NCBI GenBank assembly: GCA_029168955.1
Contig: JAPDOI010000021.1
Coordinates: forward strand, 1,463,501-1,527,500
Length of the DNA stretch: 64,000 nucleotides
Source: Aplectana chamaeleonis
Lineage: Eukaryota > Nematoda > Chromadorea > Rhabditida > Cosmocercidae
Reading direction: 5' to 3'
Shown: positions 9,312-19,979 of the stretch, piece after piece
Numbering within the stretch: the stretch's first letter is position 1
Layout of the letters: the number at the start of each line of letters is the position of its first letter
Notes under the pieces: model-generated
Database searches by the model: none
What the model was told of the DNA's origin: nothing
Seen by the model: only the letters and a program-made list of their open reading frames with translations
Made by a program: the position numbers and the translations under genes

Positions 9312-9710
9312 TGTGTTTTGGTCCCCTGCCCGCCAAAATCAATTAGAGCAAGCAAAAGAATAAGTTCCTCACAAGCAAACAAGATAATCACCGGATAAGA
9401 CGGTTAATAGGCAAGAATAGAACGAAGAATAAGAATAATTTATGCTCAAATAATTTACAACAAAAGATGACCTAGGCAAAACGTACAATATACACAACCT
9501 ACAAAATCAGATCATACCAGGAAGAGAAGGGAGGAGTGGGTAAGGAACGTGCACCCGTGGTGTCCAGCAGTCGACTAATGTCCTCATCAATAAGACCCGC
9601 CCCTGGTCTCCTCCGCCAGGGTACCGTTTCTCAGATCACGGGTCTTGACCTCCAATACCTACCCTACTGCGCCCGTCTCTTGGCCGCGGGGCCTCCACTT
9701 CTCCCTGACA
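9312..9710 (-). repeat. 5' LTR of the Ty3/Gypsy-type element
   Basis: A 399-bp copy of the LTR at 4613-5005. It differs by four visible substitutions and a 6-bp tandem AAGAAT. Its inner edge is followed by TAGAGTTCGCGCAATC, whereas the 3' LTR continues TACCACA, so the junction with the primer binding site may have been altered. Confidence 0.9.
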
Positions 9711-9857
9711 CTGGACCATTTTCATCGTCGGCGAGGAGCGCCGCCATCGATCCTTTCAATGTACTTTCCATTGTTCAGTTATCTACGTAAACTTTTTCTA
9801 GTTTACTCTGATGTGAGGTATTGATCGCACGTTTCCGTAATCACTTGAACATTTTTT

Positions 9858-10069
9858 TCATCTGTTCGCTTTTTTATGGGATCCATTCCATTTCACTCCC
9901 TGAATAATTGACTTCATTACAGTTTTCACTTTCTGTGGGATAATATTGATTCTCACGATATCTTCCAAATCAACGTTGCTGCTAAATTTTATGTTTTCCG
10001 CTTCTGAGAGCGTATATTTAGATTTTTTTTGAAATGACGAAAATCTTCCAAAAACAAGTTTAGCTATTT
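9858..10069 (-). CDS. Candidate terminal exon of a minus-strand gene
   Basis: After the acceptor AAAAGCTTCTCAG the frame runs 70 codons to TGA at 9860-9858. The peptide (IAKLVFGRFSSFQKKSKYTL, then LEDIVRINIIPQKVKTVMKS) is lysine-rich but not low-complexity. It lies 150 bases outside the 5' LTR, on the same strand as the retroelement. It may belong with the exon at 10536-10782, although the obvious donor of that exon gives the wrong phase, so another splice site or a missing exon is needed. Product unknown. Confidence 0.4.
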
Positions 10070-10259
10070 CTGAGAAGCTTTTCAATTCTGGCGTCTTTGA
10101 GATTCAAATTTCTGTTGAACTACGGTTTCATGGTGAATCCAAAGAACACATAAAAATGAGCGAGGAAAATAAATACGAATTTTTGAAATCGACGAAATTA
10201 AAATGTTGGCGTGGAATGAATGATCTTGTACGTAATGGATTAAAATGGAGAACAACGGC

Positions 10260-10510
10260 AGGCATCGCTGCCACTCTGCGGCGCACTGAAGTGTCAGGGT
10301 TTGGCCACGCCCAAACCCTCTCGCTCGGCGGCGTGCCGCCGGGCGGTGCAACTCTGCAGACCCCTTTACCACCCCACGGCGGCGCGACGGCCTCTCTCTC
10401 GCGCGATGAGCTCAGCGGCAAAGAAAGAGAGTCGGCGCGCAGAGAAGGAGAGTGGTCAGCGGCCCTGCTGCCGAGCGAGTCCGCCGCTAGCCGCTCCTCT
10501 ATGTGATGGG
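10260..10510. repeat. GC-rich repeat with inverted words
   Basis: A GC-rich block inserted between two candidate minus-strand exons. It contains TTTGGCCACGCCCAAACC and GGCGGCGTGCCGCCGGGCGG hairpins, and CAACTCTGCAGACCCC shared in inverted form with 4404-4420. The open frames across it come from composition. Confidence 0.5.
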
Positions 10511-10535
10511 TACAAAACAAGGATGAGACAGCGAC

Positions 10536-10782
10536 TTTGATGGAGAATTTCGTAATTATTTTGAATATCACGTGACCATTTGAGGTCACTGTGTTCCCCT
10601 GGCTAGGTGAATACACTGGCCAGTACTTCGCATCGTTTTTCAAATGAATTCTTGCATTTCCTTGAAGCAAGAGTTCTAAAATGTCCCTAGAAGACGTGTA
10701 ACTTTTTGAAAACACTATGTTTGTCGAATGGCTTTGTTGTTCTGAGTTGCGATCTACAGAGAAGAGGTCCCGATGTTCCTTT
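10536..10782 (-). CDS. Candidate internal exon of a minus-strand gene
   Basis: Following an acceptor-like GAGTAG, 82 codons are open down to a possible donor AAA|GTCGCT. The translated piece (KEHRDLFSVDRNSEQQSHST, then SRDILELLLQGNARIHLKND, then NTVTSNGHVIFKIITKFSIK) has ordinary protein composition and a plausible amphipathic helix. Neither splice site is strong and I recognise no domain. Support is coding-like composition and position 5' of the terminal exon at 9858-10069. Confidence 0.35.
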
Positions 10783-11430
10783 CTACTCAGGAGTTTACAG
10801 CGTCTCCCGGAAGGTATTTATGTAGACAGTTCTTCCCTCGTAGCGTGACGAAAAAACTTCTCTTTTCCACGCATTTCGAAGATTATAATATTAGAATCGA
10901 TTTATTCATTCAGTGAGTGATACGGTCGGTTTGATCGATTGAAGTGACAACATTTACATTTTAATTAAGTATTCATTCCATGAACCTAACGCTTATATCT
11001 TCAACGTGAAGCGAGACTTTCGCGCTAAAAAAATGAGCCATGTGCCATAATTGTGTATGCAAAATAGTAAATATTTGAATTTTTTTTATTTGCAAAATGA
11101 AATAATAATAGATACGAAATGTTTTCGCGTTTATTCTCAAGCACTCATATCCATAGCAACTAGGTTGCTCCTCGCTGCAGGATTTAAGTCGTTAAAATCA
11201 TTGGTAAATATAGTTTTATGCTTATTTATTTTGACTTTTTTCATCTCCATTGTATCCCACTTTTTTGTTTGGGTTCCTTCCATATAATATAATCGTATTC
11301 CAAGACCTCTTCAAACCGAAATCTCAAAGGAATCTCACCCTCTCCCCTCGTTTAGACTATCACGGGATGTTATTAAGTTATATATTTTCATAGACGGAAT
11401 GTCTCCCTGGTTCATGCGAAATTACATAAT
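10783..11430. other. AT-rich non-coding stretch
   Basis: AT-rich spacer with no exon or repeat that I can support. Short open frames lack splice signals and coding character. Confidence 0.4.
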
Positions 11431-11439
11431 TAGAGGGAA

Positions 11440-11800
11440 AAAAGCTAGAAAAGGGAAAATAAGAGAAAAATAATGGGACCAAAAAAAAAGAAGGGATGAG
11501 CAGGAAGAAGAAGAAGATTAAGAGGATGAGGAAGAAGGTTGAGGGAAGAGAAGGAAAACTGAAATAAAGAAGAAGATGAGGAAAAACGACTGACACAAAA
11601 GTGGAAAAGAGGAAGAAGATGAAGAGGTTGAATGAAAGGATGAGTAACGGTAAAGGAGATGTTGAAGAAAATGAAGAAGAACAAAAAAAGAAAATGTGGA
11701 GAAAGCAAGGAAGAGGAAAAGGAAAAGATGAAGAAGAAGTGATTCAAGAAATCGATAACGATGTAAAACAAAACAAAAGTTGGGTCAAAATTAAAATAAA
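11440..11800. repeat. Purine-rich (GAAGAA) low-complexity tract
   Basis: Irregular GAAGAA/GAGGAA sequence on the plus strand, giving artefactual Glu/Lys- or Phe/Ser/Leu-rich open frames on the two strands. Polypurine mirror-like tracts can form triplex DNA. No gene is called. Confidence 0.8.
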
Positions 11801-11830
11801 TCTAGTATGTGGATATAAATCCAAACCAGT

Positions 11831-12447
11831 ATTTCTGGAAATTTAGCTTCCTGGCAAAAGTAACGATTTGGTAATGCTACTTATGAGTCGCAAAAGTTTC
11901 AAAAATATCTTGAAATATCGTAAAAAATGATTTGGCGTAAAATAGCCAGAAGTAGTAAAAAAGCTAGGAAATGAAGTGAAATAACTAAAAATACGATTTG
12001 GCGGTCAATAATAAACAAACTAGCGATAAGTAAGGACTTAGTGATCAGATTTTACAAGCTTCCCTGTTAAACTTATCAAAGCAAAATCAAGCGCGATATG
12101 GAATGGAGCGTTGCGTTATCCTAGCTTGACCTATGCTAGTTCCCATATTACAGATTTCGAAAATAGCTTAATGTTTCCGTTGCGCGCTTAATTTTGCTTT
12201 GATAAGTTTAACGGGGAAGCTTGTAAAATCTGATCACTAAGTCTTTACTTATCGTTAGTTTGTTTATTATTGACCGCCAAATCGTATTTTTAGTTATTTC
12301 ACTTCATTTCCTAGCTTTTTTACTACTTCTGGCTATTTTACGCTAAATCATTTTTTACGATATTTCAAGATATTTTTGAAACTTTTGCGACTCATAAGTA
12401 GCATTACCAAATCGTTACTTTTGCCAGGAAGCTAAATTTCCAGAAAT
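11831..12447. mobile_element. Fold-back MITE, 617 bp, arms ~260 bp
   Basis: The left arm starts ATTTCTGGAAATTTAGCTTC and is repeated almost base for base in reverse complement ending at 12447. The loop is about 100 bp (12090-12188). Internal words GCTTCCTGGCAAAAGTAACG and GATTTGGCGTAAAA also occur in the fold-back at 35730-36358, making a family. No coding capacity. A transcript would form a ~260-bp duplex. Confidence 0.85.
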
Positions 12448-12492
12448 TTCACATATTTTTCCCAAAGGTTCCCTTTCTGACATGAATTTTGC

Positions 12493-13767
12493 TCAACGAT
12501 TTCCAGTTTGGAAAGATGAAACATCTAACAGGCGATTTTGTCGTATGAGTGCAACTTCTGAAACTTGTGACGCACAACCATTAAAAAAAACCCCACTCAT
12601 CGCCGCATTTTGCGCAACAGGTGAAAAATCGATATTATTGATCATAAGTATTCGATTTTTCATGATGAGAACAATTTCAAAAGCAAGGTACTCACTAGGG
12701 AATCTCGCATGGCCGTTTCCACCATTTAAAAGATGATGAATGTTTTTGGTCAATTCTGCTCCGCGGTCTCCGAACCTGACATCGGATTTTGCTACGGACA
12801 CCGCTGAACGAAGTTATAAGCGTTTTTGAAGCTTCGTCAAAAGGTAAGGGTACCCATCAGCCAATTTTCAGGGTGTTTAAAAAAATTCGGATTCGGCTCA
12901 AAACTTTCAACTGGGGGCTATTCAGGGCGCCTGTTTGTGGTCTATTTGTCTCTTTGTCGCTAGAATTATGGTTACTGTAGGTTAACGTAAATATAATGCC
13001 TTTTAACTGACTTTAACTACCTTAAAGGCAGTGTTCACGATGATTTTAGTTTCCGAGTTTTTCACATAAAACAACGTGTTGGCCTCCAAATATTACCAAA
13101 ATCACGAAGAAACGGCGAGAAACGCATGAAAACGTCGTATTTCAATGACATTATTCTATAACATGGACTAGTTGTCCGGTTGGATGAACATGTTAATGGT
13201 GGTTGTCACCGGTGGAAAATTGGGTCAATAGGAAATAGAAGAATATCTTATGCAAAACAGGACTAGTTAGGGTCCTAAGGAAAGAACGGATCAATAGAGA
13301 GTAGAGAACTGCAAAGGACGGGTCCACAAAAGATTTTGTTGTCACAACAAACAGTTCCTGTGATACATAAGAGGCGGGGTGATACTTAATGATTTCGTGT
13401 ACTTCTTGTGCGTTTTTTTCAATTTCTACGTCATTTTAGTTCTACCCGGGGGCCACTTAATCAGTATAGCGAATAATCTTAAAATTGAAGATTATCATGA
13501 ACACTGCCTTTAAATGGGAAGCTTTGAACGAATCAAGTCGAAAAGCTCGTAAAATCGTCAAATAAACCCCAGATTCGTGATCAGCGCCCCAATTAACCCA
13601 CCTGGAAGGATTTTGAGTGAAATCTGCAACATTTTTTTGTAACGCTTTCAGAGGTATAAACAAGCGCCCAACCGGAAATCCGCACAAGTCCAAAACGCTG
13701 TCAGTCTGTGCAAAGTTTGGAAAATGTGCCCTCACCCTAAATCTGCTCAGTGGGGTAGTTTTGGGCG
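12493..13767 (-). CDS. Cellular gene, three 3' exons (product unknown; first piece C2-like)
   Basis: Exon 13767-13602 lies between a TGTGTTCAG acceptor and a CAG|GTGGGT donor, and encodes AHFPNFAQTDSVLDLCGFPV, GRLFIPLKALQKNV. The GRLFIPLKAL strand pattern resembles a C2-type beta sandwich, weakly. Exon 12803-12696 lies between TTCGTTCAG and CTA|GTGAGTACC (DVRFGDRGAELTKNIHHLLN). Exon 12557-12493 follows ACAAGTTTCAG and ends at TGA (LIRQNRLLDVSSFQTGNR). The last two exons join in phase (1+2). The first does not join directly to the second (2 bases left, 2 expected), so at least one exon lies between or the first belongs elsewhere. A TTAA-ended MITE (13022-13513) occupies that intron. I could not name the protein. 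Confidence 0.5.
13022..13513. mobile_element. TTAA-flanked MITE, 492 bp
   Basis: Ends TTAAAGGCAGTGTTCACGAT and the complement (ATCATGAACACTGCCTTTAA). TTAA at both boundaries suggests piggyBac-type target use. The same ends occur at 16501-17109, 31895-32387, 48905-49578 and as a solo end at ~29036-29054. It is non-coding, apart from artefactual frames. Confidence 0.75.
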
Positions 13768-14319
13768 CTGAACACAAGCATGAGGTCCGTTTTCGGATTT
13801 CGCAAACCCTAATGCGCGTTTTTCATAGAATAAAAGGCGGGAAATACAAACTTTGACAGGCTATAACTTTTTTCGCAGATATCTGTAGTAAAATACGAGT
13901 TCAGATTCGAAGAGGGCGTGCCAGAGTTAACTAGAAAACATCTATCAGCTTTCTGATCAGGGGGTACACCATGCGAGGTTCCCTAGTTAGACCCTCAACA
14001 ATCAACACTCATTGCGGCAGTTTGTGCAACAGGCAAAAAATCGATATTATTGATTGGTTTTAATCGATAATGTTTGTGGAGTAAAATTCCCAAACCAAAA
14101 GATCCATACCCATTAACAATTACCACTCGTCGTCGCATTTCATGCAATAAGAGCGAAAATCGATAATATTGATTATCGATCGATGACGTGTCATGAGTAC
14201 GAAATCTGACAAGTTTAGAACTTACCCATAATGACCTATGTTAATTGGCTGCAGATCCACCCACATACCCTGCCCTCCACAGCCGAGACATTCCCCAGCA
14301 GTTTTCGCGCTCCACGGCT

Positions 14320-14725
14320 AATTTAGTATGTAAACCCACGATTTTGAGGTACCCTTCAAAGTTGATGTATCAAGTTCAAATTGGAATAGGAGCGACCTGC
14401 ATCCATTTCCAGCCTCCCGTCCAAAAATGAGCTTCCTATCTCAATTTTAAGTGTACCCACAAGTTGATGAACGCCAACTGAAAAAAAGGAGATTAACACC
14501 AAAATCGAGCGGTTTTTTAAAATTTTCTCGAAAACCAGCAAACCATTCCAAACCATTTTCGGGGGATATTACCAACTTTTTGCGCTCTTTTCAATGCAAT
14601 TTGGAGCTAATTTCTAGGTTCACTCTGAACTTAGATTTCGAAAAAGCGGTTCCGCGCGTGGCCAGTTCAAAACCAAATCTGGTGCGCGCTTCGCGCGCAC
14701 CACAATTCACTACATAAATGGAGAT
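14320..14725 (-). repeat. Dispersed ~400-bp repeat with GCGCGAAGCGCGC hairpin
   Basis: Read on the minus strand, it starts near TTGTGGTGCGCGCGAAGCG, continues ACCAGATTTGGTTTTG and ends past TCCTTTTTTTCAGTTGGCGT. A second copy lies on the plus strand at 34020-34420 (TTGTGGTGAGCGCGAAGCGC ... TTTTTTTCAGTTGGCGTTCA). Both start with a perfect small hairpin and carry an acceptor-like TTTTCAG at the same place. An open frame after the acceptor is short and not shared between copies. Confidence 0.65.
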
Positions 14726-14929
14726 AACATTTGACTTCAATGGATTGAAGCTAGTTTAGAACACGATAAACATTCAAGTTCAACGGAAATTTCTTTTCCA
14801 TCTTCAGTCTTATTTGATAATGAAGAACATAATTCTTCTTATTTTTTTCTTCGTCTTTACCCCTTATGTAATAAATTCAATTTCTTTTACCTTGTTTCTC
14901 GTATTGCCTTCTCTCTTCTTTTTTTAGTG

Positions 14930-15420
14930 TCATCATTTTCTTCTTCTTTCTTTCTTTCTATCTTTCTTTCTTTCCTCCTTCCCTCCTCCACTCCTCCCTC
15001 CCTTCCTTCCCTTCCTTCCTTCACTTAGTGTTCTTTCCTTCACTTTCATCTCGTTACTTCCTCTTCCTTCTCTGCTCCGTCATCGACTTTTTCTCCGTCT
15101 TATTCCTATTCTTCTACATATCCGACTTCCTTCTAGTCCTCTTTTCTTCATCTCCGTTTCTTTCCTCCGTCACATCCTCTTTTTCTTCGACTCTACCCCT
15201 TTCATCCTCTCTTTGTCATTTCGCTTGAATTTTTCCCCCTATTTTTCCTACTTATCTTCTTTCTCTACTGCATCTTTTTGCCCTCAACTTCTTCATCGTA
15301 TCTACTCCTTTTCTCCATCTTTCTTTCTTTTCCTGTCTTCCAAGGCTGTCTTTTTTGTTCTCACCCCCCCTTTCCTATGACTTCTTCATATTTTCTTTAT
15401 CCCTTCGTTCTTGACTTTGA
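14930..15420. repeat. Pyrimidine-rich (CTT/TTCC) low-complexity tract
   Basis: Irregular CTTCTTTC and TTCCTTCC sequence. A complementary purine tract follows at 15490-15830, and another purine tract lies at 11440-11800. The 179-residue Phe/Ser/Leu frame on the minus strand (15424-15963) follows from this composition. Confidence 0.8.
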
Positions 15421-15489
15421 ATGTTAAGTTATATCTGTATCACGAAAGTGAAAAAAATCCTCTATACTGTCACCTAACAATAAGTGAAA

Positions 15490-15830
15490 TGACTGAGCTA
15501 GAGAAAAGAAAATCAAGAAAAAAGGACAGACATAACAAGTAAAAGGAAAAATAAAAATCAGGAAGGAGTAGAAGAACAGAAAAAAAGGAAGACGAAGAAG
15601 AATGCGAAGAAAAAGAAGTAGTAGAAAAAGAAGGGCCACAAAAGGGAGACTGACGGAGAGGAGGAGGAGAAAAAAGGAAAAAAAGGAGAAGATGAGGATA
15701 AAGAGGTTGAAGGAAAACAAGTAGTGAAAAAATGTGTACGGAAGAGAGGACCAGCAAAACAGTGAAGTGAGAGATGAATAGAGCAGCGAAGAAAAAAAAT
15801 AAAGGAAATGGAACGGTGGTGCCTTCAAAG
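15490..15830. repeat. Purine-rich (GAAGAA/GGAGAAAA) tract
   Basis: Mirror of the preceding pyrimidine tract. Together they could pair as an imperfect inverted structure or form intramolecular triplex. No gene. Confidence 0.75.
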
Positions 15831-16185
15831 TAGTGTCAGTGTGAATGCGGAAGTCTTTTATGTAAATGACACTTATCGGAAACTCTTTCATCATTACGGA
15901 CGCTGAATCCATGTACATAATTTGCAGTCCATGAATAAAATCTAAAAAAACCGCATTCATCATTCGCGTTCATATTTTGCAGAATAAAAAGTTGACCATT
16001 GGACACCTTCAGTCGAATAATTCAATAAATCTAATAGGAGGGGAATAGCTAGGTGGTTGCCGGCTTCCTCTACAGATGGCCAGTGTACAATCCTTCCGGC
16101 AATTTCCGGATATCCTCGGAACCGTCTTATTTGTATTCAGGAATAACATTTACAAATGCGTTTGGGTAACAATAGAACAAAAGCA

Positions 16186-16191
16186 TTTATT
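16186..16191 (-). terminator. Polyadenylation signal AATAAA
   Basis: AATAAA on the minus strand directly downstream of the TGA at 16198-16200. Spacing is short but normal for compact nematode 3' UTRs. Confidence 0.5.
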
Positions 16192-16197
16192 TTCAAT

Positions 16198-16270
16198 TCA
16201 GTTAAAGATCGATCGGAAATCGTAAATTCCTGCATATTTTTCAATTTCGCGTCGGATAGCCTCGAATAAA
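16198..16270 (-). CDS. Terminal exon of a minus-strand gene
   Basis: After the canonical acceptor TTGGAAATTTCAG the frame (phase: one base carried in) reads LFEAIRREIEKYAGIYDFRS, then IFN and TGA at 16200-16198. A polyadenylation hexamer AATAAA follows about ten bases later. The strong acceptor, amphipathic helix-like peptide and immediate AATAAA make a real 3' end likely. A possible preceding exon on the minus strand (after CTCCCAAGCACAG, about 16470-16410) has an uncertain donor. Upstream exons may be separated from it by the TTAA MITE (16501-17109) and possibly by the 21-kb element. Family unknown. Confidence 0.5.
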
Positions 16271-16500
16271 CTGAAATTTCCAAACACTTAACAATAATTT
16301 TGTTACAAAACTGGTGTCGTACGATTCTGCAACGGATCTCAATTAAAAATCAATATTTTGTTGGAACATAAAACTGGTGGTGAAGAGAGGAAGCGGTTGT
16401 AGCAGTTATCCGACGATTTTCGTGTCGAATATATAACGATCAAGGGGAAGAGAACTTGGATACTGTGCTTGGGAGACGTGTATCTTGAACAGCTATTTGC

Positions 16501-17109
16501 TTAAAGGCATCGTACACGATGAAAACCGATTTCCAGCTTTTGCATTCAGGCGGACTAGTGGGTCATAACAATGTCACTCAGGAAGTCTGGAGTTTCAAAA
16601 TCGCCTCTAAATGAAGATTTGTTTATCACAAAAGCGCTCCCTGGGTTTTGGGGGCCGGCCTTGGGATCGGTCCGTTGTTACAAGGAACAAAACTCCGTGG
16701 TCGCTGCCGGCGATCGTGCGTTGATGCGTCGTAGGGCGCAATGCACATGACACTCGATTTCACGTTCGACGTCGATCGAAAGCAGCTGACAGCAATGGAA
16801 GCAGCAGGTTAGTAACCCTTTTTCATTTCGTTCGAGAAAAAATGATCGCTCGTCTGAATGGCGTCCTCGGCGACTTGCTTCCAACGCTGCGCCAAGGAAC
16901 GAATCGTAAAACAGTTCCTTGCGTTCTTCGCGCAACTATCCCAAGTAGATGTCGGCGGGAACATCAAATTTGTTTTGAGGTTTCTTGAACTAGGTTTTTC
17001 TTGAAAATTTGACGTTTTTGAGGAGCTTTTCGCAACCTTTAGTCACTATAGGGATATAACAACACGAAAACGTCAAAAACCCAAGTACGGTCGTGAACAC
17101 TGCCTTTAT
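16501..17109. mobile_element. TTAA-family MITE, 609 bp
   Basis: Left end TTAAAGGCATCGTACACGAT; right end CGTGAACACTGCCTTTATA, so the right TTAA has mutated to TATA. It matches the family at 13022-13513 at the ends only. The 85-codon minus-strand frame inside (16935-16678) is not supported as a gene. Confidence 0.65.
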
Positions 17110-17547
17110 AAGTAATTTTTCTTTTTCTCTAGAATAATCATTTGGCTCCCTCTGTGTTTATCACCACAAAACATTTTTTCTAACTGCAAAATAAAGAAAA
17201 CAGGTGCCTGACTCCGTAGAAATTCACAAACAGCAAAATACGTTAAAATTCAGAGTTGTTCCTTATACTTACTGCTTTATTCACTTTCCCTTTATTGTAT
17301 TCCCCTTGTCAATCACTCCATAACTCAAGAAGTGTCATTTGACACCTTCCTCAAAGTTCCAGCCATCGTTTGAGCTTCCCCCTGTACGGCATGACGCGAT
17401 AGAGCCGGCGCGAGCAGCTGGCAGCCTTCCACTCTATCTCTGCAGAGACACTAGACGACGAGGGCGCCAGCCGCGCTCGATACCGTTTCGCAGCAGCCGC
17501 CGCTCGGTCGGGTGGTAAGTGCCCCGTAATCTATAGTGGGTCACGAG
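17110..17547. repeat. Spacer and GC-rich repeat at the left flank of the 21-kb element
   Basis: 17110-17380 is AT-rich spacer with no supported feature. 17390-17540 is a GC-rich imperfect palindrome (AGCCGGCGCGAGCAGCTGGC against GGGCGCCAGCCGCGCTCG). It ends CTATAGTGGGTCACGAG and is continued, across the insertion, by CGCAAGGAAAGGTGG at 38550. Confidence 0.5.
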
Positions 17548-18059
17548 CAGGGGTGTGCGGAAAATTGTTTTCGGTAAATTTTTTACCGAAACTTTTTACC
17601 GAATTTTTTTTCGGTAAATGCGGTAAAAACGGAAAATTCGGTAAAAATTCTGACTTCGGTTTTTTGGTGCCTACTGTCGTTCTCTGAGCCGAAATCCGGT
17701 CCGCAACTGCGCACTACGGCTGTTGCATCATGCGACGCGTGATAATCGTACTGGGAAAAGGGTGAATCGTGCCGGGACCAAGTGGTCCCAGCACGATTAA
17801 CACGTGTCGCATGATGCAATAGTCGTAGTCCGCAAATGCGGACCGGAATTCGGGCCAGAGAACGACAGTATTCCAAACGATAGCACAAATGACCGATAAT
17901 ATTTATGTATAATTTTTAATAGTGCATGAGGGTAGTGCAAATAATGAGTGAGTTTTACATATTAAACTGAGCTCAACGGCTGAACCTGATCAGCAGGACC
18001 TTGATTTTGAGAAAAAGTAACATTTCAAAATTTTCTAGTGTCAAGGCCTTTCTGTGGGT

Positions 18060-18540
18060 GGGTGCTGTTCTGTCCAGGTTGTCAATAGCGCGCGCGCAGT
18101 GGCCGCCGTAAACTTGTGACAGCCGGCTGCAAGTATACTGCAGCTTAGGAAAACTCGTCATTTCCAATGGTTTTTAGCGGGAAAAGCAGGGATTCGCTCG
18201 TCTTACCCTCGGGGAGGTCAATTTCGAGCGTTTCAGCACTGACTGCCTACTGATAAGTTATCAAATACCACTGATAAAGGTAAAACTGGTTGTATTGAAT
18301 AATTTTCAGCAGGAAAAGCAGGTATTCGCTCAGCTTACTTTCAGGAAAGTCAATTTCAAGCGTTCCTGCATGGATCGCTCACTGATAAGTTATCAAATAA
18401 CACTGATAAAGGTAAAACTCGTTGTATTGAATCATTTTCAGCGGCAAAAGCAGGGATTTGCTTGTCTTACCCTCAGAAAGGTCAATTTTGAGCATTTCAT
18501 CACTGATCACTCTCTGATAAGTTATCAAATGCACATCTGG
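18060..18540. repeat. Left subterminal ~130-bp tandem repeats of the 21-kb element
   Basis: Three consecutive units with the palindrome TGATAAGTTATCA at about 18250, 18382 and 18513, GGTAAAACTSGTTGTATTGA and AAAAGCAGGGATTCGCTCGT. A fourth, damaged unit resumes at 19237 after an inserted LINE end. The 168-residue open frame across the units is a by-product. Confidence 0.8.
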
Positions 18541-19236
18541 CAATGCACAAGTGCTGGCTGTGATGGTTCCTGGCATGTCAGACGTTGTTTTCTTGGCTGT
18601 TTGTTTATGTCCGCAGCACCGAATTCAGCTATGCCGATAACTGACCGAGTTTCCATCCCATGTCTCATAAGGCGTCGTTACCTGATTGGATCCATATACC
18701 TTTTCTTCCTTCATCTTTCAAGTTTCTGCCTATCTAGTAAGGTGCTAAAGGCCTGCAACAAAGAACGGATTTGCCTGTCATTCACGCTTATCAACCGCTG
18801 ACATTTGGAACTATTTCAAGATACATCGCCCAGATACCTAACAGCGGTCGGAGGACCATATGCATCCTAGGAAGCCGCGTGGGTAGGGTCGCTTTCAACT
18901 CAGTTACTCGAATAGTATATGAATTGCTATAAATTTATTTCCCGTAATGGTAATATTGATCAGTTCCAGGCTTTTAGCACTGCTTCGGTTTCTTTTTTGT
19001 TCCTGACTTCCCCACAACCTGTAATGGCTCCTAATTTTAGGTACTGTCGCCTTTTAGATTATTCTCTAATCAGAATAATGGTCTTGAGATCGGCTGTTGA
19101 AGCGTTGCGCTAAGTTTTTTTTTTGTGATTGTTCCTTTTGTTTTTTTTTGTAATCGTTCCATGTTCTTAACTTACTGTTTTGTAGTTTTTGAGCACGTCG
19201 GCAACGGCGTAAAGTAAATAAATAAATAAATAAATA
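18540..19236 (+). mobile_element. LINE 3' end fragment with (TAAA)n tail
   Basis: About 700 bp breaks one of the 130-bp repeats and ends in AAAGTAAATAAATAAATAAA. A simple TAAA tail of this kind terminates nematode CR1/RTE-like non-LTR retrotransposons. The sequence before it is a 3' UTR-like stretch. RT motifs are absent, so this is a 5'-truncated copy. The class call rests mainly on the tail and 5' truncation. Confidence 0.5.
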
Positions 19237-19573
19237 GCCTTGATAAGGTTGAAACTTGTTGTTGGCACGAAAAGCAGGGATTTTCATTCTGTTGTGATGG
19301 GAGATCAAACATCAGTTGATTTATCGACTGATCACCATGTGGGTGGGTTTTGATCTAGGCGCGAAAACCGGCCAATCACAGACCACCCACCGCGCTATAT
19401 AAACCCCTACCGCCGCACTGTTAGAGATTCCTATTGGATTCGTCTACCACTGCCACTCCGTTCCTGCACCATCACTCCACGACGCCTCGACGCCAAGCCA
19501 CCACGACGACGCCGAGCAGCCAACCACTCGCCTCACAACTCACTGTTATTCTTGCTGTACACTTTTGCTTACT

Positions 19574-19860
19574 CAGGCCGAAAAAAGTCTACTGAAAAAC
19601 TAGTCATTTACCAGAGTTGTACCACTAATTAGTGGTAAATGCGACTTTTACCACAAAATTACCACATTTTTCCGAAGATTTACCACTAATTAGTGGTACT
19701 GAAAATTTTCTACTAGATTACCAGAGAATTACCAGTCAATTTCCAGGTAATTCTCTGGAAAAGACTGGTAAACTACTAGATTTTTCTGTTAATTCAGTAG
19801 AGTGTTTTTTCACCACTAATTAGTGGTAAATTTCTGGTGAAGTAGTGTACACCACTGGTG
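19574..19860. repeat. ACTCAGGCCGAAAAAA / TTACCAG repeat element
   Basis: Starts ACTCAGGCCGAAAAAAGTCT and is full of TTACCACTAATTAGTGGTAA palindromes and TTACCAGAGAATTACCAG words. The same terminal phrase and TTACCAG grammar occur, inverted, at the right edge of the fold-back at 33175-33920. Confidence 0.6.
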
Positions 19861-19979
19861 AGGTATTGCTAGGTACCAGGAGGTGAGGTATTGCTTCTCG
19901 TCGAGATGATTCAATAGAGGATTGAAATCGCACGGCTACGCGGTTTCCGCGTGGATGTCTAGCTGCGTACGGGTGTACA

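Larger units (their letters stand above)
4613..9710 (-). mobile_element. Ty3/Gypsy-type LTR retrotransposon lacking PR-RT-RNase H
   Basis: Two near-identical LTRs flank 4.3 kb with gag (8725-7790) and a fused gag-integrase frame (7766-4959). A purine tract abuts the 3' LTR. The whole element is 5.1 kb; complete Gypsy elements of this architecture are usually larger because they carry protease, reverse transcriptase and RNase H (together ~2.5-3 kb), none of which is present. The deletion keeps the reading frame. No clear tRNA-complementary primer site beginning TGG follows the 5' LTR. The copy must depend on reverse transcription supplied by another element if it still moves. Confidence 0.9.

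Noticed and set aside
15424..15963. 179-codon Phe/Ser/Leu-rich frame that could look like a multi-pass membrane protein
   Set aside because: It is the complement of a purine-rich low-complexity tract; no loops, charged motifs or splice sites.
16678..16935. 85-codon frame on the minus strand starting MREERKELFYDSFLGAALEA
   Set aside because: It lies wholly inside a TTAA-ended MITE and shares no coding similarity with other copies.
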